A DNA stretch of 38,679 nucleotides from Ruminococcus sp. (GCA_017517145.1 JAFXAJ010000064.1:1-38679), one strand, 5' to 3'. Counted from the first letter of the stretch, positions 25,835 to 32,635 are shown. The notes: generated by a model from the letters alone, not told the origin. Numbers and translations are program-made.

Positions 25835-25995
25835 GTAGAAATGATTTCAACAGACTCTGCACATAATCCGCTGAAATCATAAAAACAGCACCTTTGGATG
25901 GCTGGTGCTGAAAATAATATCGCTGTCCGGAGTGTAAGGGTGGACATCGGATGTCCCACAGGCTGTATCTATAGGCGGATACAGCCTTTTATTTT
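25835..25995 (+). ncRNA. Candidate free-standing structured small RNA, about 160 nt
   Basis: The transcript is bounded by a promoter at 25800-25828 and an intrinsic terminator ending at 25995. Visible stems are P1 ATGATTTCA (25841-25849) with TGAAATCAT (25872-25880), and P2 CAGCACC (25886-25892) with GGTGCTG (25904-25910). P3 pairs CTGT (25923-25926) with ACAG (25958-25961), enclosing GGACAT (25942-25947) with ATGTCC (25951-25956). P3 shares base 25961 with the terminator stem, so the two could compete. No ORF with a ribosome site is present. I considered 6S RNA, SRP RNA, a T-box and known riboswitches and could not fit any. Family unknown. Confidence 0.65.
25961..25995 (+). terminator. Intrinsic terminator of the small RNA
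   Basis: GGCTGTATC (25961-25969) and GATACAGCC (25978-25986) pair perfectly around an 8-base loop, followed by TTTTATTTT. Confidence 0.92.
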
Positions 25996-26080
25996 CAAGG
26001 GATTTATTGATTAATGGGAAGCTTTTATTTGGAATATCGAATGTTCAATTTACTCACGCAAATGATTCCGTTATTGGATT

Positions 26081-26123
26081 AAAACAAAACGAGGTATGCC
26101 ATACGGTAAACCTCGTTTGTTTT
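26081..26123 (-). terminator. Terminator of the MacAB-like operon, active in both directions
   Basis: ACGAGGT (26089-26095) pairs with ACCTCGT (26110-26116). The stem extends outward with A/T pairs and one bulged A to about 14 pairs, leaving T-rich tails on both strands. It lies 20 bases past the permease stop codon and also guards against read-through from the small-RNA side. Confidence 0.88.
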
Positions 26124-26143
26124 ATTTAGAGAACTTTTTAAAA

Positions 26144-27430
26144 TTATTCAAATCTGAGAGCGTCAATAGGATTCATCTTAGCTGCACGTTTTGCAGGAGA
26201 TGAGCCGAAGATTACACCTATTAAAATAGAACAGAGAACTGAAATTATTATTGCTAAAACTGAAGGAGTAGTAACAATATTTATACTTTCTGCTACATCC
26301 GGTGCCATTGTATTCAGCAGTACTTTAGCTAAAGCTCCCAGAAGATAGCTGCCGCCAAGACCTGCTCCGATACCGATTGTACCTCCTATAAGGCATATAA
26401 TAACCGCTTCTGTTATAAACTGCCTTTTGATTGACAATGTTTTAGCACCGAGAGCTTTTCGTATACCGATTTCGCTTGTACGTTCCACAACGCTCACCAG
26501 CATGATATTCATAACTCCAACGCCGCCTACAATAAGAGAAATTGCAGCAATAAGAGAAAATGCAACGGCAAGTATATCAATAACAGTCAGGAAAACCTTT
26601 GTTATCTCGCCGTAATTCAAAGCGTGAACCTTAGCGTGTTCATTGCGTTCATAAAGTTTATCAAAATAGCTCTGAGCCTGTTTAGTAAGTATATCAGGAT
26701 TTTTTTCCGGATTGGGTTTAAGCTCTACGTAGCCATATACTTCTGAAGGCGTACCTTTTAATTTGGCAGACAATGTGTAGGGGATGTATATAAACGTTGT
26801 AATATCTTTTTGTCCCAGTTCGTATTGCTGGAGAGTTTTTTTATCACCGTATATACCTACAACTGTAACCTGAAAATTATAATTTCCGCTTAGCGAAATG
26901 GTTTTGCCTATAATAGATTCATTGGGGGAATATTGTTTTTCAAATACTTCTGAAACGAGGGCAGTATGTTTTTTTTCACTTACGTCACGGCTTGATATAT
27001 TTCTGCCTTTGATAACCTTTTGCATTGAATAACTCATATAGCCCTGTTGAATTCCGGCAATTCTCAAAACATAAGCGTCATTGTTTTCGGTGATGACTTC
27101 ACCTTCAGAAAGGAAATTGTAGGTTACGAGTTCATAATCTCCGGGATATTTCTCCATAAGTCCATTGATCATATCCTCTGTAATCATATCCTTTTTAGTT
27201 ATTCTGGTATAGTTGGAGTTATTATCTTTTAACATAACCTGCAAATCGATAGTGGTAGCACCTGTCCCCAACACTGAATCGCTTACAGTTTTTTTCAGGG
27301 TAGTACCTATAGTTGAAATGGTTATAACAGAAGAAATACCAATGATAATACCGAGCATGGTGAGAAATGAACGCATTTTATTCATTCTCATAGATGAAAA
27401 TGCCATTTTTATACATTCAAAAAATGTCAT
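26144..27430 (-). CDS. MacB-like ABC transporter permease (FtsX domain)
   Basis: 428 residues. One N-terminal helix (about 18-40, SFLTMLGIIIGISSVITIST) precedes a large extracellular MacB-type periplasmic core domain (about 45-270). Three helices and the FtsX signature follow in the last 160 residues: VMNIMLVSVVERTSEIGIRKALGA. The family pairs with a LolD-like ATPase and an HlyD-like adaptor; all three are here in order. In Firmicutes the set matches YknXYZ-type systems, which export or protect against peptide toxins. The ATG overlaps the ATPase stop by 4 bases (27427-27430). Confidence 0.92.
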   Translation of the reverse strand: MTFFECIKMAFSSMRMNKMRSFLTMLGIIIGISSVITISTIGTTLKKTVSDSVLGTGATTIDLQVMLKDNNSNYTRITKKDMITEDMINGLMEKYPGDYELVTYNFLSEGEVITENNDAYVLRIAGIQQGYMSYSMQKVIKGRNISSRDVSEKKHTALVSEVFEKQYSPNESIIGKTISLSGNYNFQVTVVGIYGDKKTLQQYELGQKDITTFIYIPYTLSAKLKGTPSEVYGYVELKPNPEKNPDILTKQAQSYFDKLYERNEHAKVHALNYGEITKVFLTVIDILAVAFSLIAAISLIVGGVGVMNIMLVSVVERTSEIGIRKALGAKTLSIKRQFITEAVIICLIGGTIGIGAGLGGSYLLGALAKVLLNTMAPDVAESINIVTTPSVLAIIISVLCSILIGVIFGSSPAKRAAKMNPIDALRFE

Positions 27431-28128
27431 GATTCATAACCTCCTTTATCGGAGATGATTTTTCCGTCGCTGATAGTGATAATTCTGTCTGTTTCCTTTG
27501 CAAGCTCCTGACTGTGAGTGATAAGTATTATAGTCTTGCCGTTTTCTTTGTTCAGCTGATGGAAAATATCCATTATCATACGTCCGGTAACGGTATCGAG
27601 TGCGCCTGTAGGTTCGTCAGCAAGAATAATTGCAGGGTCATTTGCCATAGCTCTTGCAATTGAAACACGCTGTTTCTGACCGCCTGAAAGCTGATTTGGC
27701 TGATGAAACATTCTGTTGCCCATACCTACCATTTCCAGAAGCTTTCGTGCTTTTGCAGTACGTTCTCTCTGGGAAATACCTTTGTACATCATGGGCAGTT
27801 CAACGTTTTTCAGCGCATTCATTCTTGGTATAAGATTAAAGGTCTGAAATACAAAGCCAATCTGTGAATTGCGGATTTCACTCAGTTCATCGTCTTTCAT
27901 GTTGCTTGTGTCAATGTCGTTGAGAGTATATTTTCCGCTGGTGGGCTTATCAAGAAGTCCGATTATGTTCATTAAAGTTGATTTGCCTGCGCCTGAAGAA
28001 CCGACAACTGAAACGAATTCACCTTCTTTAATATCAATGCTTATGTTGTGAAGAATCTCAAGTTCGTTTTCCATGCCGACATTAAAAGTTTTTACTACAT
28101 TATCAATGTGAATAACAGATTCTGACAT
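27427..28128 (-). CDS. MacB/LolD-type ABC transporter ATP-binding protein
   Basis: 233 residues. Walker A GSSGAGKST at about 42-50, Q-loop FVFQTFNLIPRM, signature LSGGQKQRVSIARAMA, Walker B IILADEPTGALD and H-loop ITHSQELA. All motifs are intact. It powers the FtsX-type permease with which it overlaps. The adaptor gene ends 13 bases upstream. This subfamily drives mechanotransmission rather than classic transport through its own channel. Confidence 0.95.
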   Translation of the reverse strand: MSESVIHIDNVVKTFNVGMENELEILHNISIDIKEGEFVSVVGSSGAGKSTLMNIIGLLDKPTSGKYTLNDIDTSNMKDDELSEIRNSQIGFVFQTFNLIPRMNALKNVELPMMYKGISQRERTAKARKLLEMVGMGNRMFHQPNQLSGGQKQRVSIARAMANDPAIILADEPTGALDTVTGRMIMDIFHQLNKENGKTIILITHSQELAKETDRIITISDGKIISDKGGYES

Positions 28129-28141
28129 TTTTGCACGCTCC

Positions 28142-29548
28142 TTATTCTATTACTACATTGATTTTCTTGTTTTCTTTAAGATCTGTAGGATCTGAAATGA
28201 CAATCATTCCTTCTTCAAGTTCATCAGAGATTATTTCTACGTAATATGTTGCTTCTTCACCGATTTCAACATTTATTTTCTTTGTAGTATAGCTGTCGCC
28301 GTCAGGTTCTGCTACCATGATATATTTTTCATTAGGATTTATCATGTTTTCAGGGAATATATCATAAGGAACTGCAAAAACCTTGTCTGTTTTGCTTGTA
28401 ATAATTTCAGTTCTTGCTGTCATTCCGATAAATAAATCTTTATTGAGAAAAGTTTCGTCAATATCAATTTCGACAGGGTATACAGAGCCTGCTTCAGTAA
28501 CTGAACTCATATAGGATATTCTCTTGATTTTTCCTTTGATTTCATCTGTGCCGGTTGCAGCAGTTTTGATTATTACTTCCATATCCATATTAACATTAGA
28601 AATATCATACTCGGAAATATCAACATTAACGGAAAGGTCGGAAGTATCAACGATAGTAGCAAGTATTTCTGTCATTGGAACGGTACCCTCTATTACCTGT
28701 GGAGCAACAATAACACCTGATACAGGAGCAGTAACTACACACTTTTCCATTTGCTCTTTAAGGTCTTTGAGTTCGTCTTTTTCAACAGAGTTTGTGATGA
28801 ATTTTTCGTTTTCAATTACATTTTCAGCGTTGGAAATAATAGAATCACATTCTCTTTCTACATTGCTGTAAAAGTCTTTAGCGTCATTTACAAGGTTATC
28901 AAAAGTTGACAAGGAGTCGCTTACCTGCCCGAGTTCAGTTTCAATCTGAGCGAGTTTTATTGACGCTTCTTCTATTCTGGCATCAAACTCTGCATATTCC
29001 TCATCTGTGGAAGCGTTGTTAAGCTGATCTGTAAGGGAGTTTCTTTCATCAAAAAGTGAATCGTACTGATTCTGGAGCTGATCACGTTTGTTGTAAGCGT
29101 CATCACGATTGGAAATAGCTTCATCAATTTTACGCTGTGCCTGAGCAAGTTTGACCTGTTTTTCATGCTTTGCTGCATTGAGATTATCCTCGTTTATAGA
29201 CTGGTCGTATTTTATTTTGTCATCTTCTTTTTCATATTTGGAGGAAAGCTTTTCATACTGTTCTTTAAGGTCAGTGCTGTCAAATTCAAAGAGAACATCG
29301 CCTTTTTTAACTAAATCGCCCTCACGGACATTGACTTTTACAGCTTTGGTTTTCTGTGAATTTTCAATATCAACATGAACACCGTCAACGCTGCCTGTTG
29401 CAGAAACGCTGTTTATAAGATCCTGTTTTTCAAGCTTGAAAGCTCTTACACCTTCATTATTGTTTTCGCTGCATCCTGTAAGTGTTGAATAGCTTAAAGT
29501 CATTGCTGACAGCAGGAGTGCTGTTAAAAATCTCTTTTTGTTTTTCAT
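28142..29548 (-). CDS. MacA/HlyD-family adaptor, probable lipoprotein (YknX-like)
   Basis: 468 residues from the ATG at 29548, which has AGAAGTGGG upstream; an ATG at 29566 lacks a ribosome site. A signal sequence ends in a lipobox-like LTGC with Cys at 26. The barrel-sandwich half (VREGDLVKKGDVLFEFD) is followed by a long charged coiled coil (about 90-250) and the return half (CVVTAPVSGVIVAPQVIEGT), then a beta-barrel domain. This is the membrane-fusion architecture that clamps on MacB-like permeases. It is the first gene of the operon, behind a strong promoter and a structured leader of about 130 bases. Confidence 0.9.
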   Translation of the reverse strand: MKNKKRFLTALLLSAMTLSYSTLTGCSENNNEGVRAFKLEKQDLINSVSATGSVDGVHVDIENSQKTKAVKVNVREGDLVKKGDVLFEFDSTDLKEQYEKLSSKYEKEDDKIKYDQSINEDNLNAAKHEKQVKLAQAQRKIDEAISNRDDAYNKRDQLQNQYDSLFDERNSLTDQLNNASTDEEYAEFDARIEEASIKLAQIETELGQVSDSLSTFDNLVNDAKDFYSNVERECDSIISNAENVIENEKFITNSVEKDELKDLKEQMEKCVVTAPVSGVIVAPQVIEGTVPMTEILATIVDTSDLSVNVDISEYDISNVNMDMEVIIKTAATGTDEIKGKIKRISYMSSVTEAGSVYPVEIDIDETFLNKDLFIGMTARTEIITSKTDKVFAVPYDIFPENMINPNEKYIMVAEPDGDSYTTKKINVEIGEEATYYVEIISDELEEGMIVISDPTDLKENKKINVVIE

Positions 29549-29571
29549 AATACCCACTTCTTTCATATAAT

Positions 29572-29659
29572 GGAACCTCTAAAAACCACTCTAATAGCTA
29601 AATTACTATGAAAAATATCATTTATGAAATTTCGCTTGTGTTTCGGTTTTAGAGAATCC
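29572..29659 (-). promoter_or_regulatory. Structured leader of the MacAB-like operon
   Basis: Near-complementary arms (29572-29587, GGAACCTCTAAAAACC, and 29645-29659, GGTTTTAGAGAATCC) pair across about 57 bases in the 5' leader. The closing stem ends 24 bases before the adaptor ATG. Its position, downstream of the promoter and next to the ribosome site, suggests leader-based control, but no terminator-like alternative with a T-run is evident. Confidence 0.5.
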
Positions 29660-29686
29660 AAAAAATACAAATAAAAACCAATTTAT

Positions 29687-29715
29687 ATTATATCACAGAG
29701 ATTTTTTGATGTCAA
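29687..29715 (-). promoter_or_regulatory. Sigma-A promoter of the MacAB-like operon
   Basis: Minus-strand TTGACA (29715-29710), 17-base spacer, TATAAT (29692-29687). Consensus in both boxes, with predicted start near 29680. Confidence 0.9.
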
Positions 29716-29857
29716 TGCTTGAAATCAACTTTTTGTAAATTTTAATAGAAATTCTACAGAGTATAAGCGTGATTTAATCAGAAAGACTGTTCAATTACAA
29801 ATAATATTGGGGTTCTCTATTGTTAATTTGTAAATTTCAGAAAAACAATACAAAACA

Positions 29858-29882
29858 GAGACCTGTCATTACGGCAGGTCTC
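29858..29882 (-). terminator. Terminator downstream of the MFS gene and cotJC remnant
   Basis: GAGACCTG (29858-29865) and CAGGTCTC (29875-29882) pair perfectly around a 9-base loop. On the minus strand TGTTTTGTATTGTTTTT follows. Apart from the remnant, the 29716-30002 stretch holds nothing else that I can see. Confidence 0.85.
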
Positions 29883-29890
29883 GTTTCACT

Positions 29891-29965
29891 TTATTTATTA
29901 CAATTCTTGTCAAATGCATGGTTGCAGGCGTAGAAATTCTTTGAATTGAGCCTATCAGTAGTCAG
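29891..29965 (-). pseudogene. Duplicated 3' tail of the cotJC gene
   Basis: Positions 29904-29965 match 32166-32227 over 62 bases with two differences, in the same orientation. The minus strand reads LTTDRLNSKNFYACNHAFDK then NCNK and stop, against LTTDRLNSKNFYACNPAFDK NCSK in the longer copy. No start or body is present. The copy begins 38 bases after the MFS stop codon, so a recombination junction lies between. Confidence 0.85.
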
Positions 29966-30002
29966 ACTTTTAAGGTGACTGAATATAGCATCTCCTTAGT
30001 TT

Positions 30003-31091
30003 TTACCAATAAGTAAAAATAAATCCTGCAAGGGGAGAGAGTACAATCATAATCACGGAGAAACTGAAAGACTCAACGGAAGTCAGAGTTGCACGCTGCT
30101 CCGAGGGAAACATATCCTGTAAAATAGCGTTGGTTCTTACTTGCAATGCATCATCTCCGATTGCTGCCATAAATCCGCCCAGAGCCATTACAATATAATA
30201 CGGCGAATGTTCCGCAAGAAAACCAAGAGATACAAGTAATACAGAAACTGCATATATCAATTTATAGCTGATTTTCGGGAATTTCAGTATAAGCCTTGAA
30301 CCTACAATTCCGCCTGTTTCCATAAACAGCAGAGCGATTCCAAGCGCCCACTGAGGTATACCCTTTTCAGGAAGCTTTGCCTGCAAAAAAAACAACAGGA
30401 GTATATCAACTGCGCCGACAAAAGAATTACAAAGCATTAATCCCATAACCTTGCGGACTTCTTTGAGGAAACGAAAACTTTCGCTAAAACAGTCGGTAAG
30501 TCTTTTGAAAATATTGTCGTTTCTATTCTGCGTGTCTGCATAAATTTCATGAAGTGATGTAAGTATGATAATTTGAATCAAGCCTGTGATAAGGTCTGTA
30601 CTGTACGCAATTCTGTGTCCGATTGCGAGGGCGAAGCCTGCGCAGAGTGTGGATATTCCGCTGCAAAGGCGGTATATTACAAGCTGGTTTGATTCGTATT
30701 TTTCAAATCCGCTTTCCATTTTAAATCGTTTGAGGGAGTCATAAGCCAAAGCATCTCCCGAACCCGATGAAAAATTATAGCTTAAAGCGTGAAAGGCAAT
30801 TGACAGGCAGACGGTGAAAAGATTGCAGGAAAAAATCATAATGAAATTGCCGATAATACGCATAATTGTGCTGACGATAAGCATTTTCTTTCTGCCGAAA
30901 ACGTCCGCCATAACACCTGAGGGAATCTCGAAAATAATACTTATTATATGGAATACAGTTTCGGCTATGCCGATTTCGACGAGGCTGTAGCCTCGTGCGG
31001 CGAGTATAGCAACCCACGCTCCTGTAAGGGAGAGGTTCCCTAAAATTGATGATGAATAAAGCTTTGAAAGCTGTTTTTTGATATTAAACAT
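30003..31091 (-). CDS. MFS family efflux transporter, possibly shortened at the C-terminus
   Basis: 362 residues from the ATG at 31091, which has AAGGAG 7 bases upstream; frame starts at 31118 and 31109 are less well placed. The MFS signature between helices 2 and 3 is IPSGVMADVFGRKKMLI. About 11 hydrophobic helices are seen, and the protein stops at LAGFIFTYW, where relatives normally continue with a last helix of some 30 residues. The gene runs into a cotJC-derived fragment just after its stop, so its end was probably lost in the same event. A hairpin hides its ribosome site and a 36-codon ORF precedes it. Likely a drug or metabolite exporter. Confidence 0.82.
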   Translation of the reverse strand: MFNIKKQLSKLYSSSILGNLSLTGAWVAILAARGYSLVEIGIAETVFHIISIIFEIPSGVMADVFGRKKMLIVSTIMRIIGNFIMIFSCNLFTVCLSIAFHALSYNFSSGSGDALAYDSLKRFKMESGFEKYESNQLVIYRLCSGISTLCAGFALAIGHRIAYSTDLITGLIQIIILTSLHEIYADTQNRNDNIFKRLTDCFSESFRFLKEVRKVMGLMLCNSFVGAVDILLLFFLQAKLPEKGIPQWALGIALLFMETGGIVGSRLILKFPKISYKLIYAVSVLLVSLGFLAEHSPYYIVMALGGFMAAIGDDALQVRTNAILQDMFPSEQRATLTSVESFSFSVIMIVLSPLAGFIFTYW

Positions 31092-31098
31092 AAAAAAT

Positions 31099-31129
31099 CT
31101 CCTTAACATTATTAACAATAGTCAAGGAG
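31099..31129 (-). promoter_or_regulatory. Hairpin sequestering the MFS ribosome-binding site
   Basis: In the mRNA CTCCTTGAC (31129-31121) pairs with GTTAAGGAG (31107-31099), nine pairs including one G-U, and an inner TATT/AATA adds four. The AAGGAG SD of the MFS gene is completely inside the 3' arm. This arrangement would lower translation unless opened by a ribosome, ligand or protein. Confidence 0.65.
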
Positions 31130-31142
31130 ATAATGTACGTAT

Positions 31143-31171
31143 ATTGTAAGTATATATTACTAAAAAGTCAA
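31143..31171 (-). promoter_or_regulatory. Possible proximal promoter of the MFS gene
   Basis: Minus-strand TTGACT (31171-31166), 17-base spacer, TACAAT (31148-31143). It is weaker than the distal promoter at 31320-31348 and overlaps the stop of the small ORF. Confidence 0.5.
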
Positions 31172-31278
31172 TTATGAACTGTTATATGACCATTCAACTT
31201 ACAAAAGGGTACACTATCCCCGTAAACGGGAAAAATGGAACCTTTTTGAAGCTGTACATTTGTCATTTTCCAGAACAT
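31168..31278 (-). CDS. 36-residue small ORF, possible leader peptide of the MFS gene
   Basis: The ATG at 31278 is preceded by AGAGGT at 7 bases and lies behind a consensus promoter. The peptide begins MFWKMTNVQLQKGSIFPVYG and ends KLNGHITVHN before TGA at 31168. It stops 77 bases before the MFS ATG and just upstream of the ribosome-site hairpin. Small ORFs in this position control inducible resistance genes by ribosome stalling; whether this one does is inference. Short inverted segments in the ORF (CCCG/CGGG near 31219-31230) could take part. I do not recognise the peptide. Confidence 0.55.
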   Translation of the reverse strand: MFWKMTNVQLQKGSIFPVYGDSVPFCKLNGHITVHN

Positions 31279-31319
31279 AAATCTGACCTCTTTCATGTTA
31301 TTTTATGGTTTACACAAAC

Positions 31320-31348
31320 ATTATATCATCATTTTTCAGTTTTGTCAA
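31320..31348 (-). promoter_or_regulatory. Consensus sigma-A promoter for the small ORF and MFS gene
   Basis: Minus-strand TTGACA (31348-31343), 17-base spacer, TATAAT (31325-31320). Both boxes are perfect. It lies 10 bases downstream of the regulator gene's stop codon. Confidence 0.9.
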
Positions 31349-31357
31349 GTCTGAATG

Positions 31358-31944
31358 TTACCTTATATTCTGATATAAAAGCCCGCATTTATTGCAGTAC
31401 CAGACAAGCTTGCCCATACGGAAAAGGGGGAGTGTTGCCTGTAAATTCCATTCGGGATACTGCTTAAAAATCATGGCTGTGCTGTCAACAGTATATGCAA
31501 CAAATGAGATATAATGCTCTTTTGTCATAGGATGCTCCGAGGAGATATGCAGATTACTGTCAATATTCTCAATTTTCAACATTTCATTTTCTTCAGCTGC
31601 CCTTGGAGTTAGTGGAGCAAGATTTTTACCGCAGCAGGATATTGTTGCATCTGAGGTATATGTAATAATATTTCCACATTCCTCACAGACGTAGAATTTC
31701 AATTTTTTCATATTGCCGTTTTCCTTTTCATTTTTATTTATATTTCCAATAAGCAGATTGCGCACATCAGCTCCGAAAACATCTGAAATTGCTGAAAACA
31801 TGGATATATCGGGATATCCTCTGCCTGTCTCCCATTTTGAAACAGCCTTATCGCTGACACCTATAAGCTCCGCAAGCTGTTTTTGTGTGAGCTTTTTTTC
31901 TGTCCGAAGCTGACGTATAAGCCTGCCTGTTTTTGTATTATCAT
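31358..31944 (-). pseudogene. XRE-type regulator fused to a desulfoferrodoxin-like domain, frame broken at codon 2
   Basis: The frame reads DNTKTGRLIRQLRTEKKLTQ then KQLAELIGVSDKAVSKWETG, a clear XRE helix-turn-helix. The only well-placed ATG (31944-31942, AAAAGG upstream) is one base out of frame: ATGATAATA where ATGGATAATA would restore it. The open frame has its first ATG at 31801, inside the HTH. The C-terminal part has the desulforedoxin cysteines CEECG and CCG, and a superoxide-reductase-like HPMTKEHYISF. The last centre-II ligand reads CNKC instead of the usual CNxH, and the first His is not seen, so the iron site seems incomplete. An internal ATG at 31711 with AAAGGA could express the metal domain alone. 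A single-base sequencing error would also explain the break. Confidence 0.75.
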
Positions 31945-31974
31945 AATATCACCTTTTCTTTGGGGAATATCATT

Positions 31975-32003
31975 ATTATAGCGTAAATTTGCTTATTCGT
32001 CAA
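31975..32003 (-). promoter_or_regulatory. Sigma-A promoter of the HTH/desulfoferrodoxin-like gene
   Basis: Minus-strand TTGACG (32003-31998), 17-base spacer, TATAAT (31980-31975). Transcription starts about 25 bases before the ATG at 31944. Confidence 0.85.
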
Positions 32004-32030
32004 CCTACGATTGGTAGAATGAAAAGGGGG

Positions 32031-32140
32031 TGTAAAAAAACTCCCCAAAACACAATATCTTTCAAAAATAGCCGCACAGAAACAACGATTCTACGTTGTT
32101 CTCATGTGCGGCTATTTCTATTATACCGAGTTTTTTTACA
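32031..32140. repeat. Nested inverted repeat (possible MITE-like element)
   Basis: The outer arms TGTAAAAAAACTC (32031-32043) and GAGTTTTTTTACA (32128-32140) are perfect 13-bp inverted repeats. Inside, AAATAGCCGCACA (32066-32078) and TGTGCGGCTATTT (32105-32117) are another perfect 13-bp pair. Inside that, AACAACG and CGTTGTT (32081-32087, 32094-32100) pair again. No target-site duplication is visible at the outer ends. Confidence 0.7.
32066..32117 (-). terminator. Strong hairpin downstream of the manganese-catalase gene
   Basis: A 13-bp perfect stem with an inner 7-bp stem. On the minus strand it is followed by TTGAAAG after an A/T-rich arm end (TATTTTTG), which allows termination after the truncated catalase gene at 32153. 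The same structure is the core of the nested repeat. Confidence 0.65.
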
Positions 32141-32152
32141 GCAACTTTGCAG

Positions 32153-32590
32153 TTATTTTGAACAGTTCTTGTCAAATGCAGGGTTGCAGGCGTAGAAATT
32201 CTTTGAATTGAGCCTGTCAGTAGTCAGGCGGAGTGCCTCGCCAAAACGCTGATAGTGGACTATTTCACGCTGTCTCAGGAATTTGATAGGATCACGGACA
32301 TCGGGATCATCTGCAAGACGAAGAATATTGTCGTAAGTGGTGCGTGCTTTCTGCTCTGCTGCAAGATTTTCGTGAAGGTCAGTGATAATATCGCCTTTTG
32401 ACTGGAAATAGGTCGCTGTGAAAGGTGCTCCCGAAGCGGCTACAGGATAAATGCCTGTGGTATGGTCTACAAAGTATGTGTCAAATCCGCTTGCTTTGAT
32501 TTCATCAATAGAAAGTCCCTTTGTCAGCTGATAAAGTATAGCTGAAATCATTTCCACATGGGCGAGTTCTTCAGTACCTCTTTCGTTCAC
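32153..32590 (-). CDS. cotJC: Manganese catalase (CotJC family), truncated at the N-terminus
   Basis: 145 residues from a GTG at 32590 with AAAGGGG 7 bases upstream. The protein starts at the GTEELAHVEM motif (the second metal-ligand Glu and His), which in full-length CotJC (about 190 residues) lies near residue 63. The N-terminal helix with the first Glu ligand is missing, and no trace of it is found in any frame upstream. The later ligands in LAAEQKARTTYD and REIVHYQRF are present. With one ligand gone the di-manganese site is probably not functional. The tail KNFYACNPAFDKNC is Cys-bearing and unusual. A small copy of this tail lies at 29891-29965. Manganese catalases remove H2O2 and CotJC is also a spore-coat component. 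Confidence 0.8.
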   Translation of the reverse strand: MNERGTEELAHVEMISAILYQLTKGLSIDEIKASGFDTYFVDHTTGIYPVAASGAPFTATYFQSKGDIITDLHENLAAEQKARTTYDNILRLADDPDVRDPIKFLRQREIVHYQRFGEALRLTTDRLNSKNFYACNPAFDKNCSK

Positions 32591-32613
32591 TATTTTGCCC
32601 CTTTATTATTTAT

Positions 32614-32635
32614 CCCGTCCAGATAATTGGACAGG
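32614..32635 (+). terminator. Terminator-like hairpin upstream of the truncated catalase
   Basis: CCCGTCCA (32614-32621) and TGGACAGG (32628-32635) pair at seven of eight positions around a 6-base loop, followed on the plus strand by ATTTTTG. No plus-strand gene ends here now, so it may be a leftover of the sequence that replaced the catalase 5' end. Confidence 0.45.

Noticed and set aside
25741..25959. 72-codon minus-strand ORF across the small-RNA gene
   Set aside because: No ribosome site, Ile/Leu-poor mixed composition, and it runs through promoter and stems of the opposite strand.
25920..25960. T-box leader motif (AAGGGTGGAC...GTCCC resembles the T-box consensus)
   Set aside because: The bulge would be only three bases instead of the conserved UGGNACC, no stem I/specifier is visible, and no aminoacyl-tRNA or amino-acid gene follows on that strand.
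25920..25960. SRP RNA apical domain (GTCCGGA...)
   Set aside because: The asymmetric GGAAG/AGCAG loop pair that defines the domain is absent.
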